The notes below the pieces were generated by a model. The model was not told where the DNA came from, did no database searches, and saw nothing but the letters and a program-made list of their open reading frames with translations. A stretch of 37,924 nucleotides of DNA from Planctomycetaceae bacterium (GTDB lineage Bacteria; Planctomycetota; Planctomycetia; Planctomycetales; Planctomycetaceae), in the NCBI GenBank assembly GCA_020426325.1, contig JAGQQG010000056.1, positions 1 through 37,924 of the forward strand. The letters are read 5' to 3'. Positions within the stretch are counted from its first letter, which is position 1, and the number at the start of each line of letters is the position of its first letter. Shown piece by piece: positions 18,290 to 27,600 of the stretch. The position numbers were made by a program, and so were the translations under genes.

Positions 18290-19600
18290 ATGACGTACCC
18301 CGTGAACGCAAGCAGTCCCTCCAAAACCTTTTCAGACGTAGCATGTACTGTCTGCGGTTGTGTCTGCGATGATCTGGAGTTCGTTGTCGAAGGTGATCGC
18401 ATTACAGAGGTCCGACGAGCCTGTGATCTGGCAGAACCCTGGTATCTGGCGATCAATGACTGTTACCCCGACGCAGCACAGATCGACGGGAGAACTTCGA
18501 CGTTTGCCGATGCGATCAGTGAATCGGTTAGGCTGCTGAGTGACAGTCACAATCCGCTGATCTATGGCCTGTCACGGAGCAGCACTCCGGGTCAGCGTGC
18601 TGCTGTGCGACTGGCCGAACAACTCGGGGCCAACATCGACACGACCGCTTCTGTCTGTCACGGCCCGTCCATCATGGCAATTCAGCAGGTGGGAGAGGCC
18701 ACCTGCTCGCTGGGGGAAGTCCGTCATCGAGCAGACTTGGTCGTCTTCTGGGGGGCGAACCCCGTCGAAAGTCATCCGCGACACTTTGAACGTTACTCGG
18801 TCGATGCTGTGGGACAGTTTGTTCCACGAGGCCGGGCGGATCGGACCATCGTCGTGATCGATACAAAAGCGACTGCGACCAGCGAACAGGCAGACCTGTT
18901 CCTGCAGATCGATACCGAGCAGGATCTCGAAGTGATCTGGACACTCCGACAGCTCATTCGTGGTGACGAACCATCCTGCACCCCGAAGACGGGTATTCCT
19001 CTGGAGCGACTTCGGGATCTGGCTGCTCGCATGACGCGGTGCACTTTTGGGGTAGTCTTCTTCGGACTCGGTCTGGCCCAGCGTGGTCTGGGGCACCTCA
19101 ATGTCGAGGCACTTCTCCGGCTGGTGGCCGATCTGAACAGCCACACTCGTTTCTCTGCACGCCGTCTGCGGCTCCCCGGCGATGTCACAGGAGCTGACAG
19201 CGTATTGTGCTGGCAGACCGGCTTTCCCTTCGGCGTGAATCTGGCACGCCCCTATCCCCGATACAATCCAGGAGAGTTCACGGCTGACGGTCTCCTGATT
19301 CGAGACGAGGTCGACTGTTGTCTGATCGTCGGCAGCGAAAGCACACAGATGTTGTCTCCACAAGCTCAAGCAAGGTTAAAACAGCTTCCCACGATCGTGC
19401 TCGATTATCCACACGTCTCTCCGGCATGGCAGCCCCATGTTCACTTCACGACAGCAGTCTACGGCGTGCATGCCCCCGGAACCGTTTACCGCATGGATGA
19501 AATCCCCATCGGACTCCATTCAATGATGGACTCACCCTACAACACCGATGAGGAGGTTCTCGAAGCTATTCGAGACGGTCTTCAACGAAACAGTGGGTAG
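18290..19600 (+). CDS. fhcB: formylmethanofuran dehydrogenase subunit B-like protein (FwdB/FhcB)
   Basis: 436 residues. The N-terminus has C19-x2-C22-x3-C26 (CTVCGCVCDD) and C45 (RRACDLAEPWY), the four-cysteine Fe-S site of archaeal FwdB. SVCHGPSIMAIQQVG (C123) corresponds to the metal-binding Cys region. Cofactor-type segments VFWGANPVESHPRHFERYS and LIVGSESTQMLSP and the ending NTDEEVLEAIRDG fit the family. In bacteria with H4MPT-linked C1 metabolism, this subunit belongs to the formyltransferase/hydrolase complex (FhcABCD). No fhcA, C or D lies in the window, so the partners must be elsewhere. The length and cysteines resemble the archaeal enzyme. It is divergent from the FdhF-like gene. 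Confidence 0.88.
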   Translation: MTYPVNASSPSKTFSDVACTVCGCVCDDLEFVVEGDRITEVRRACDLAEPWYLAINDCYPDAAQIDGRTSTFADAISESVRLLSDSHNPLIYGLSRSSTPGQRAAVRLAEQLGANIDTTASVCHGPSIMAIQQVGEATCSLGEVRHRADLVVFWGANPVESHPRHFERYSVDAVGQFVPRGRADRTIVVIDTKATATSEQADLFLQIDTEQDLEVIWTLRQLIRGDEPSCTPKTGIPLERLRDLAARMTRCTFGVVFFGLGLAQRGLGHLNVEALLRLVADLNSHTRFSARRLRLPGDVTGADSVLCWQTGFPFGVNLARPYPRYNPGEFTADGLLIRDEVDCCLIVGSESTQMLSPQAQARLKQLPTIVLDYPHVSPAWQPHVHFTTAVYGVHAPGTVYRMDEIPIGLHSMMDSPYNTDEEVLEAIRDGLQRNSG

Positions 19601-19622
19601 CACCGGTTGCCTCAACCGGTGC
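19600..19622 (+). terminator. perfect 9-bp hairpin directly after fhcB
   Basis: GCACCGGTT-GCCTC-AACCGGTGC is a perfect stem with a 5-base loop, beginning at the last base of the fhcB stop codon. No T-run follows, so it may act as a Rho-assisted terminator or an mRNA 3'-end stabiliser rather than an intrinsic terminator, or it may be a dispersed palindromic repeat. Confidence 0.45.
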
Positions 19623-19844
19623 CGCGTGAGCGGCTGGAAGCATTAGCAAAAGCGACCGGTCATCATCAATAGTCTGCCCTCAGGCATGCTTCCCGTCGTT
19701 TCACGACACGGGTTGGGGCAACCTGTGATACCCGGTCAGTTGCAGCGACTCCCTGGTTGCGGCTTGGAAGGGGCCTTGCCCTCCCAATTCGGAGATTGGC
19801 CCGCTTGAACAACTCGATTGTCCTCATCTCCAGACGCTCCCGCA

Positions 19845-19873
19845 TTGACGGTCGACCGGTGCGGTTCAATAAT
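19845..19873 (+). promoter_or_regulatory. sigma70-like promoter for trpBA
   Basis: TTGACG (19845-19850) and AATAAT (19868-19873) are separated by exactly 17 bases. Each matches the consensus hexamer at 5 of 6 positions. The expected transcription start near 19880 leaves a 30-base leader before the trpB ATG at 19912, too short for a leader peptide attenuator. Confidence 0.55.
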
Positions 19874-19911
19874 CGGTGTCTTATTGTTCTGTTCACTCGA
19901 AAGCCCGATTC

Positions 19912-21117
19912 ATGTCGACCGCTACTGCTCAGGTCCCCGATCAGCTGGGGAGATTTGGTCCGTTTGGACGTCGTTTTGTTCCTGAAACGTTGATGCACGC
20001 CCTCGATCAGCTCACCGAAGAGTATGAGCGGGCGAAGGCGGACCCCCAATTTCAGGAGCAACTCGCCAATCTGCTGCAGACCTACGTGGGACGGCCCAGT
20101 CCGCTGTACTTTGCGGAACGACTGACCGAGAAGGCCGGCGGAGCCCGCATCTACCTCAAGCGTGAGGACCTCAATCACACCGGGGCTCACAAGATCAACA
20201 ATACGATCGGCCAGACCCTGCTCACTCTTCGCATGGGCAAGCAGCGGGTCATTGCAGAGACCGGAGCCGGTCAACACGGCGTGGCGACAGCGACTGCTTG
20301 TGCTCGTTTCGGCCTTGAGTGCGTGGTTTACATGGGCGAGGAGGACATCCGCAGGCAGCAACTCAACGTATTCAACATGCGAACGATGGGGGCTGAGGTC
20401 CGACCGGTTACGAGCGGTTCTCGTACCCTGCGTGACGCCGTCAATGAGGCCATGCGTGACTGGATGGCGACTGTCGAAAACACACACTACATCCTCGGCT
20501 CAGTCGTCGGTCCCCATCCCTTCCCGATGATTGTCCGCGACTTTCAAGCCGTCATTGGGCGTGAAGCACGACAGCAGTGCCTCGATGCAGTCGGTCAGTT
20601 GCCGGATGAAGTCATTGCCTGTGTCGGCGGCGGATCGAACTCAGCAGGGATGTTCTATCCATTCATCGAGGATGACGGCGTCGCACTTACGGGAGTTGAA
20701 GCGGGCGGCCGGAGCAATAAACCGGGCGACCACGCGAGCCCGCTTTCTTATGGGAAGCCGGGGATTCTGCACGGGTCTTACAGTTACGTCCTGCAGGATG
20801 ACGATGGCCAGACGCTCGACGTCCATTCTATCTCTGCCGGTCTCGACTATCCGGGTGTTGGCCCTGAGCACAGCTACTGGAAGGACACCGGACGGGTGCA
20901 GTACACCACCTGCAGCGACGAAGATGCCCTTGCGACCTTCCAGAAAATGGCCCGCCTTGAAGGCATCCTTCCCGCCATCGAAAGCTCGCACGCGGTGTCC
21001 CAAGCACTGAAATCCGCTGCGAACCGCAGCCCGGACGACGTCATCCTCGTTTGCCTCTCCGGAAGAGGCGATAAAGACGTCAATGAGGTCGCCCGACTGA
21101 CGGGTCAGACACTCTGA
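19912..21117 (+). CDS. trpB: tryptophan synthase beta subunit
   Basis: 401 residues; converts indole plus serine to tryptophan. The PLP lysine is K94 in [14 protein letters not shown]. Other landmarks are [26 protein letters not shown] (with the catalytic Glu), [19 protein letters not shown], the phosphate loop [28 protein letters not shown] and [12 protein letters not shown]. This is the canonical TrpB1 type. ATG 19912 gives [19 protein letters not shown], which fits the family start; the open frame to 19876 adds a non-conserved stretch. The Shine-Dalgarno is weak. It is followed by trpA after 78 bases. Confidence 0.97.
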   Translation: MSTATAQVPDQLGRFGPFGRRFVPETLMHALDQLTEEYERAKADPQFQEQLANLLQTYVGRPSPLYFAERLTEKAGGARIYLKREDLNHTGAHKINNTIGQTLLTLRMGKQRVIAETGAGQHGVATATACARFGLECVVYMGEEDIRRQQLNVFNMRTMGAEVRPVTSGSRTLRDAVNEAMRDWMATVENTHYILGSVVGPHPFPMIVRDFQAVIGREARQQCLDAVGQLPDEVIACVGGGSNSAGMFYPFIEDDGVALTGVEAGGRSNKPGDHASPLSYGKPGILHGSYSYVLQDDDGQTLDVHSISAGLDYPGVGPEHSYWKDTGRVQYTTCSDEDALATFQKMARLEGILPAIESSHAVSQALKSAANRSPDDVILVCLSGRGDKDVNEVARLTGQTL

Positions 21118-21195
21118 CAAGTTAAGCGTAATCTTTGCTCTACGACAGAGCGTTGGACGTCACCCGCCGTAGCTCACAAACAGAACATCAGACCT

Positions 21196-22017
21196 GTGGC
21201 CGAAACAACCTTGATCTCACAGAAATTCCTCGAATTGAAATCGAAGAATCGTCTCGCGTTCATGCCGTTCATCACTGCAGGTGATCCCGACGTGGACATG
21301 ACGAAGGATTTGATTCGTACCCTGACGAGTGCAGGTGTCGATCTGATTGAAGTCGGGTTTCCCTACAGCGATCCCATTGCTGACGGACCGGTTATTCAGG
21401 CGTCATACACACGGGCGCTCAACGGGGGCATCACGGTCGATCAGATTCTACAAGCGATTGCCGAGGTGAAATCCGATGACACACCGCCGCTGGTGGCGAT
21501 GGTGTCTTATGCGATCGTCTTTCGACACGGAGTCGAAGAGTTCATTCAGGATGCGAAGAAAGCCGGGTTCGCCGGGCTGATCATCCCGGACCTGCCAGGG
21601 GCAGAGGCGGCGGAGTGTTTTGAGCTTGTTCGCTCTTACGGCCTCGATCTCGTGCAACTTGTCGCACCGACAACACCGAGGGAGCGTGTCCAACAGATCG
21701 TGCAGAACAGCTCTGGGTTCCTGTACTGCGTAGCAGTCGCAGGGACCACAGGAGTCCGCGAGCAGGTCGCAGATGCGCTGCTCGATCAACTGCGCTGGCT
21801 GCGAGAGGAAACCGATCTTCCCTTAGCTGTTGGATTTGGCATCAGCAAACCCGAACATGTCATGCCACTCCGTGAGTTGGCGGACGGAGTCATTATCGGC
21901 TCAGGAATCGTCCGCCAACTGGAAGACTTGGTTCAGGGGGCTGTTGACCGAGAGACAACGCTCAAAAAAATCGGCCAGCTTGCCAATGCAATGGTCAGCT
22001 CTACGGCAAGAACCTGA
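21196..22017 (+). CDS. trpA: tryptophan synthase alpha subunit
   Basis: 273 residues; cleaves indole-3-glycerol phosphate to indole and channels it to TrpB. The catalytic residues are visible: E52 in LIEVGFPYSDP and D63 in IADGP. Further family segments are AFMPFITAGDPD, AGLIIPDLP, QLVAPTTPRER, FLYCVAVAGTTGVRE and VGFGISKPEH, plus the phosphate-binding GVIIGSGIV. The start is GTG 21196. The 78-base gap after trpB contains no terminator, so the pair is probably one transcript. It is convergent with csrA 10 bases beyond the stop. Confidence 0.97.
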   Translation: MAETTLISQKFLELKSKNRLAFMPFITAGDPDVDMTKDLIRTLTSAGVDLIEVGFPYSDPIADGPVIQASYTRALNGGITVDQILQAIAEVKSDDTPPLVAMVSYAIVFRHGVEEFIQDAKKAGFAGLIIPDLPGAEAAECFELVRSYGLDLVQLVAPTTPRERVQQIVQNSSGFLYCVAVAGTTGVREQVADALLDQLRWLREETDLPLAVGFGISKPEHVMPLRELADGVIIGSGIVRQLEDLVQGAVDRETTLKKIGQLANAMVSSTART

Positions 22018-22027
22018 AGTCACCGGC

Positions 22028-22276
22028 TCAGCCGCAGGGAATTGAAAAGCTCGCGTTTGAATCACTCAGTTTGCGACGTGAAACCTTCGCCTGCTCTTCA
22101 GGAGCTGGTCTGGATGGAGAGTTCTCCCGGAACTCGATCTCCGCTCTGACAACTCGACGGGACTGAGGGGCTCGAATGCCCAATCGGACTCTTCCATTGC
22201 GGACCTCGAGGACTTGGACCTCGATATCCGAATCGATGACGATTGCCTCCCCCTGTTTCCTTGAAAGCACCAACAT
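22028..22276 (-). CDS. csrA: carbon storage regulator CsrA
   Basis: 82 residues; the CsrA core occupies the first 45 to 50: MLVLSRKQGEAIVIDSDIEV followed by QVLEVRNGRVRLGIRAPQS and the RNA-contacting RRVVRAEIEF. The tail (about 30 residues, Pro/Ser/Arg-rich) is longer than in the 61-residue E. coli protein. CsrA is an RNA-binding homodimer that recognises GGA in hairpin loops and usually blocks ribosome binding. The gene's own start has a very strong AGGGAGGA (complement at 22283-22290) six bases upstream, itself containing GGA, so autoregulation is plausible. Confidence 0.96.
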   Translation of the reverse strand: MLVLSRKQGEAIVIDSDIEVQVLEVRNGRVRLGIRAPQSRRVVRAEIEFRENSPSRPAPEEQAKVSRRKLSDSNASFSIPCG

Positions 22277-22573
22277 TTTCTATCCTCCCTGATTAGTTGA
22301 GAAGCTCCCATTGCGATCCAAACGCATTGTGGGAAAACGGAGCCTCAATTCACCCACCGAATCATCTATAAGCAGATCGCGTTCCTTTTTTGATACCGGC
22401 AGAAATTCTCTCAAGTTTCCATCATTTACGAAAACTTTTTCGCATATTGTGTCAATCCTAGACACAGCTTGACCGCTGTACATCGTCAAAATGGCACTTT
22501 TCTCGATTCTTTTGGAAATCAATCTGTCACTTTGACGCTCGTCTGGACAAGACACGACCAAACCACTGGTCAA
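22277..22573 (-). promoter_or_regulatory. csrA upstream region with strong Shine-Dalgarno and an inverted repeat
   Basis: The 297 bases between the xylB stop and csrA are AT-richer than the neighbours. AGGGAGGA lies at 22283-22290. A second GGA (in ATGGGAGC) lies about 20 bases further upstream in the leader. TGTGTC-AATCCTA-GACACA at 22448-22466 is a 6-bp inverted repeat that overlaps a minus-strand TTGACA (22450-22455), a possible -35 element, though no good -10 follows at 17 bases. An open frame of 97 codons (22280-22573 minus) ends inside the Shine-Dalgarno; its product has no recognisable features and I do not call it. Confidence 0.4.
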
Positions 22574-24109
22574 TTATCGTTCAATGAGCTCGGCGATCGA
22601 CCGGAACTCCTGACGAAGCGAGTGATACAATCGCTGGTAACTTGGGTAAAGATTGTTGTAGATCTTCTGATTCGCTGACGAGGAAGCGGTGGTCGTCACC
22701 ACGTCGATCGTCGCATCACAAGCTTCAACGATGTTCTTGTAGGCACCGGTCCCTGCGGCCGCGAGCAATGCGACCCCGAACGCTGGTCCCTCTGCCGCAT
22801 TAATCGTAACAACCTTCTTCCCATAGATATCCGCCTGGAGATGCCGCCAGAACTCGCTGCGAGCCCCGCCTCCCGACAGGCGAATCTCTCGAACTGGGAT
22901 CTTCATGCTCTGAATGATTTCAAGACAATCCCGCATGGCGTAGGTTGCTCCTTCCATCACAGCTCTGGCCAGATGGGCCTTACCGTGGCGGAGGCTGAGT
23001 CCAATCCAAGCTGCGCGGGCGTAGGGGTCTGCGTGAGGTGTTCTCTCCCCGGTAAGATAGGGGAGGAAGAAAAGTCCTTCACTTCCGGGGGGAGCTTGGG
23101 CAGCTTGGGCGGTGATCAATTCATAAGGATCAACCCCCATCGCAGCAGCGGACGCGACCTCTGTCTGTGCAAGCTGGTTCCGATACCACTGCAAACTGCC
23201 TCCTGCGGAGAGCACGACACCCATGACGTGCCATTTGTCGCGTACGGCGTGACAGAACGTGTGGACGCGTCCTTCGGGGTCGATCTGCACCTCGTCACTG
23301 TGAGCAAACACGACCCCGCTTGTTCCCATGGTTGCGGAGATGACTCCCTTTCGGACAATCCCATTCCCGACAGCACTCGCTGCCTGATCGCCTCCCCCAC
23401 CAACCACCGGAACTCCGACAGGCAATCCCAAGGCTGTTGCTCCAGTTTCCGAGAGCGTTCCGCTGACCTCTTCGGATTCATAGACCTTGGGCAGGAGGGA
23501 GAGGTCGAGGTCGAGTAATCCCAGCAGTTTCTTCGACCAACACCGTTTCTTAACATCCAGGAGGAGCGTTCCCGAAGCGTCACTCACTTCGGTGGCAAAC
23601 TGGCCTGTCATGCGATGTCGCACAAAATCTTTCGGGAGCAGCACTTGCACGGTGCGGTCGTAGTTCCGCTTCTCATGGTTACGGAGCCAGAGGATCTTTG
23701 GAGCAGTGAATCCCGTCAAAGCCGGATTCGCGACTAGCTTAATGAGAGCTTTCCGCCCGCCTGCCCGCTGTTCGATCTCCTCGCATTCGGCTGCGGTCCT
23801 TTGATCGTTCCAGAGCAAAGCAGGTCGAATGACCTGATGTGACTTATCCAGGAAGACGCTGCCGTGCATCTGGCCTGACAGTCCGATCCCCTTGACATCC
23901 TTCGGTTTGATACGCCCCCGATTCAGCACTTCCGCAACCCCCTGCTGAGTTGCCTGCCACCAGTCCTCCGGGTTCTGCTCAGACCAACCGGGATTGGGGC
24001 TGTAAAGTGGGTATTCCACAGTTGACGAGGCAAGAATGTGCCCGTCTTCCCGAATGGCCAGAGTCTTGGTGCCGCTCGTGCCAACGTCGATGCCCAGGTA
24101 AACGCTCAT
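22574..24109 (-). CDS. xylB: xylulokinase (FGGY family)
   Basis: 511 residues; phosphorylates D-xylulose with ATP. ATG 24109 gives [19 protein letters not shown], the FGGY phosphate-1 motif, with GAGGG nine bases upstream; the longer frame to 24247 is not conserved. [11 protein letters not shown] (M82, H83) is the xylulokinase substrate loop. D241 in [16 protein letters not shown] is the expected catalytic base. The adenosine-binding part includes [32 protein letters not shown] and [20 protein letters not shown]. No xylA or transporter is adjacent, so the sugar source is not shown by context. It is divergent from the zinc-ribbon gene; the shared promoter region is 24110-24267. Confidence 0.94.
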   Translation of the reverse strand: MSVYLGIDVGTSGTKTLAIREDGHILASSTVEYPLYSPNPGWSEQNPEDWWQATQQGVAEVLNRGRIKPKDVKGIGLSGQMHGSVFLDKSHQVIRPALLWNDQRTAAECEEIEQRAGGRKALIKLVANPALTGFTAPKILWLRNHEKRNYDRTVQVLLPKDFVRHRMTGQFATEVSDASGTLLLDVKKRCWSKKLLGLLDLDLSLLPKVYESEEVSGTLSETGATALGLPVGVPVVGGGGDQAASAVGNGIVRKGVISATMGTSGVVFAHSDEVQIDPEGRVHTFCHAVRDKWHVMGVVLSAGGSLQWYRNQLAQTEVASAAAMGVDPYELITAQAAQAPPGSEGLFFLPYLTGERTPHADPYARAAWIGLSLRHGKAHLARAVMEGATYAMRDCLEIIQSMKIPVREIRLSGGGARSEFWRHLQADIYGKKVVTINAAEGPAFGVALLAAAGTGAYKNIVEACDATIDVVTTTASSSANQKIYNNLYPSYQRLYHSLRQEFRSIAELIER

Positions 24110-24267
24110 GTCCCATAGCCCTCGGATTTCTGTCAGGGAGTTTCCGTTCGGGAGTGTAACTTGTGACATTTTCGCTTGCACACCGGTGGCCCCTGATTTA
24201 TCGTGTTGGTCGTTCAAGGTATCCCGGCTACGAAGGATCGTGGCCATGACCCAGCAAGGAAGCGCAG

Positions 24268-24570
24268 ATGAGTCATCTCTCGCTGTACCGTCCTCCCGTT
24301 CAGGTTGAGGACGATGACCCCCAGGTTTTCTCCTACTCGGATTACGTTGCGCGACGACGCAGCCGTCAGATGGTCAATGTGGTGTTGCGGGCACGACTGG
24401 AGAAGTCGAATCGCCAGTGCCCGTGTTGTCGGCGGGTCACAGTTCAGCCCATCGAATTGCGTGACGCCGTCACGAATCGCAACGGGGCAACCATCCCCGG
24501 GACCGCAACCGTGGTCGGCTTCCAGTGCACGGCCTGCCGCCACGAGTGGCCTGTACTCGACCGCGCCTGA
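24268..24570 (+). CDS. small zinc-ribbon protein of unknown function
   Basis: 100 residues, with AGGAAG five to six bases before ATG 24268. The second half has a split zinc ribbon: CPCC ([15 protein letters not shown]) and, about 33 residues later, CTAC ([14 protein letters not shown]), joined by a beta-type linker. The pattern suggests a structural zinc site as in small ribosome- or RNA-associated or regulatory proteins. The N-terminal half ([20 protein letters not shown]) is charged and unfamiliar. Function unknown. It lies 122 bases upstream of mfd on the same strand. Confidence 0.75.
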   Translation: MSHLSLYRPPVQVEDDDPQVFSYSDYVARRRSRQMVNVVLRARLEKSNRQCPCCRRVTVQPIELRDAVTNRNGATIPGTATVVGFQCTACRHEWPVLDRA

Positions 24571-24692
24571 CTGAGTTCTGGTTGTTGATGTCCCACGGTC
24601 ACGACGAATGACGCAGGTCAGTTCTTCGTCTTGAATCCATCGACCACAGACTTTCAACCAGCATCCCTCGTCGGCTACAGTCTGCGGCACGC

Positions 24693-27600
24693 ATGCCAAC
24701 GCAGGTACGTGCCGATGTTGTCCGGTCTTTACCGGATCTGATCCCGCGTCTGCGCGGGATGACAGGCTTCGCCGATGTCGTGCAGGCGCTCCAGGGGGGG
24801 CGACGGGCAACGATCGATGGAGCGTGGGGATCGTCCTGCGCGCTGCTGGCTGCCACGCTGGCCGACGAATCTCCGCGACCGCTTCTCGTCGTGTTGCCCC
24901 GGATTCGGGATGTCGATGACTTCGCGGCAGACCTCGATTCGCTGCTGGGTGAGACTCCGCTCGTTTTTCCCGCCTGGGAAACTCTGCCGGAAGAGCATGA
25001 CGTCTCGGACGCCATCTTCGGCGGACGACTGCGGGTGCTGAGTCAGCTGGACCAAGACTCCCTGCCACAGGTGATCGTGACCAGCCTGCCGGCGCTGTTG
25101 CAGCCTGTTCCATCCCGGAATGTACGTCAGCAGGGGACGCGGCTGCTCAAAGTGGGAGGCGACCTGGATCTCGACGAGTTGCTGCACTGGCTCGTGGCAC
25201 GTGGCTTCGAGCGGACAAGCGCCGTCGAAGTACCGGGGGAGTTCGCAGTCCATGGCGGGATCATCGATGTGTTCCCACCGGATGCGGTGGACCCGTTACG
25301 GATCGAACTGTTCGGTGACGAGATTGACTCCATCCGTCAGTTCTCGGTGGAAACGCAACGGACTGTTGAGCAGTTGAAGAGTGTCAGTCTGACGGTCGTT
25401 GCACCGGTCAAAAAAGAGGACTCCGAGACTGTCAATAGCGGAGGACATCTGCTCGATGAACTGTCTGATGATGCATGGATTGTTCTGAGCGACCCAGGTG
25501 ATCTCATTCTGGAGGGCAGGCAATACGTCGACCGCCTCCGCGACGCGAGAGGACTCTTTTCCGTCGAATCGACGATGGCACGCTGCCTCAAGCGTGCATG
25601 CGTCAGCGTGGCTGCCATCAGTGAGGGACGAGAGGAAACCTATTGCCGCTTGCAGACAGAGTCTATCGAGCGATTCTCCGGGCCCAAGGCAGAAGTTCTC
25701 GATGAGTTGGCATCGGTCATCGATCGCGACGAAAACGTTCTCATCGCGTGTCACAACAACGGGGAACGCGAACGGCTGTCCGAATTACTCGCTCAGTTTG
25801 ATGCGTCGCGATCAGAGCGAAAGACCTCCAAGGACCAGGAATCATCAGTTCCGCTCGCCGATCGCGTGCAACTGTGCGTGGGCACGGTCACACGAGGATA
25901 CCGCCTCTCCGCTTTCGGGCTCATCGTCCTCAGCGACCATGAGTTGTTCAGCCGTCAGGAGGTCCGGCGAAAGGCCCCGCGGAAGTCGAAGGTCGAGAGC
26001 CGCGCGATCGAGAGCTTTATCGATCTCAACGTGAACGACCTCGTCGTACATCTGACACACGGCATCGCCCGCTATCGAGGCATGGAGGTTCTCGAACGCG
26101 AAGGACGACGAGAGGAGAATTTGCTGCTGGAGTTCCGAGACAAGATGCGGATGTACGTGCCTGTCTCGTTGATTCACCTCGTGCAGAAGTACATCGGCGG
26201 AGCGAAGTCCGTCCCGAATCTGTCCAAACTTGGTGGGACCGGATGGGCTGCGAAGAAGGCTCGTGTCGCTGCCGCAGTCGAGGACATGGCCTCCGACATG
26301 CTGCGATTACAGGCGGAGAGGGAGTCGAAGCCGGGAATCGCCTGTCCGGGCGACTCACACTGGCAACACGAGTTCGAAGCGGCTTTCCCCTATGTCGAAA
26401 CAGACGATCAGGTCCATGCCATTGCAGACTGCAAACAGGACTTGGAACAGACACGTCCGATGGACCGGCTGATTTGTGGAGACGTGGGCTTCGGCAAGAC
26501 AGAAGTGGCCATGCGGGCTGCCTTCAAGATGATCGATTCCGGTCGACAGGTCGCAGTGCTGGTGCCGACAACCGTGCTCGCGGAACAGCACTATCGCACG
26601 TTCCGTGATCGCATGGCCGAGTACCCGTTTACGGTCGAAACACTCTCACGCTTTCGTACGAAAGCCGAACAGCGGGAGACGCTCGCCGGAATGGAGGCTG
26701 GCACGGTTGATCTCGTGATCGGCACACATCGACTTGTGCAGAAAGATGTCCGCTTCAAAGACCTCGGCCTGCTGATCATTGACGAAGAGCAACGGTTTGG
26801 CGTGGATGCGAAGGAGATGCTCAAGCGAGTGCGGCTCACGGTGGATGTCCTCACGATGACGGCCACGCCCATCCCGCGCACGCTGCACATGTCACTGTTG
26901 GGCATTCGTGACATCTCCAACCTGACAACTCCGCCGCAAGATCGTGTGGCGATTGAGACGCGGAGTTGCCGCTGGGATGGTGAACTGATTCGATCGGCCA
27001 TTATTCGCGAATTGAACCGTGGAGGGCAGTGCTACTTCGTCCACAACCGGGTCTACAACATTCAGTCGATCACCGACCGGCTGCAGTCGATTGTCCCCGA
27101 AGCGACGTTTGCCATCGTGCATGGTCAAATGCCCGAGTCGATGATCGAAGAGAATATGGTTGCATTCGTGAATGGCAAGGTCGACGTGCTTGTGGCAACG
27201 ACGATCATCGAGAGCGGGCTGGACATCCCCAATGCAAACACCATCCTCATCCATCAGGCGGACAAGTATGGACTCGCCGACCTGCATCAGTTGAGAGGTC
27301 GGGTGGGGCGTTACAAGAACCGGGCCTATTGCTATCTCGTGCTGGAAGAGGGGAAGAGCATCACGAGTGCCGGGGCGAAACGGCTCAAGGCCATCGAGGA
27401 GTACAGCGAACTCGGGGCCGGTTTCAAGATTGCCATGCGTGACCTGGAGATTCGCGGAGCCGGCAATATCCTCGGGGCTGAGCAAAGCGGTCACATTGGG
27501 GCGGTCGGATACGAACTGTATTGCCAGCTACTGGAGAACGCGGTCCGGAACCTCAAGAAGCTGCCACCTCGGAAACGCCCGCACGTCAATGTCGATCTCC

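Noticed and set aside
18572..19369. 265-codon minus-strand frame opposite fhcB
   Set aside because: Shadow frame; fhcB has family motifs throughout.
19623..19911. Tryptophan leader peptide or T-box before trpB
   Set aside because: No short frame with consecutive Trp codons, no T-box sequence, and the likely promoter leaves only about 30 leader bases.
19666..20487. 273-codon minus-strand frame over the trpB promoter and 5' half
   Set aside because: Shadow of trpB; would run through a good promoter.
22280..22573. 97-codon minus-strand frame filling the xylB-csrA gap
   Set aside because: No ribosome site, no motifs, and it ends in the csrA Shine-Dalgarno; more likely untranslated leader, though not excluded.
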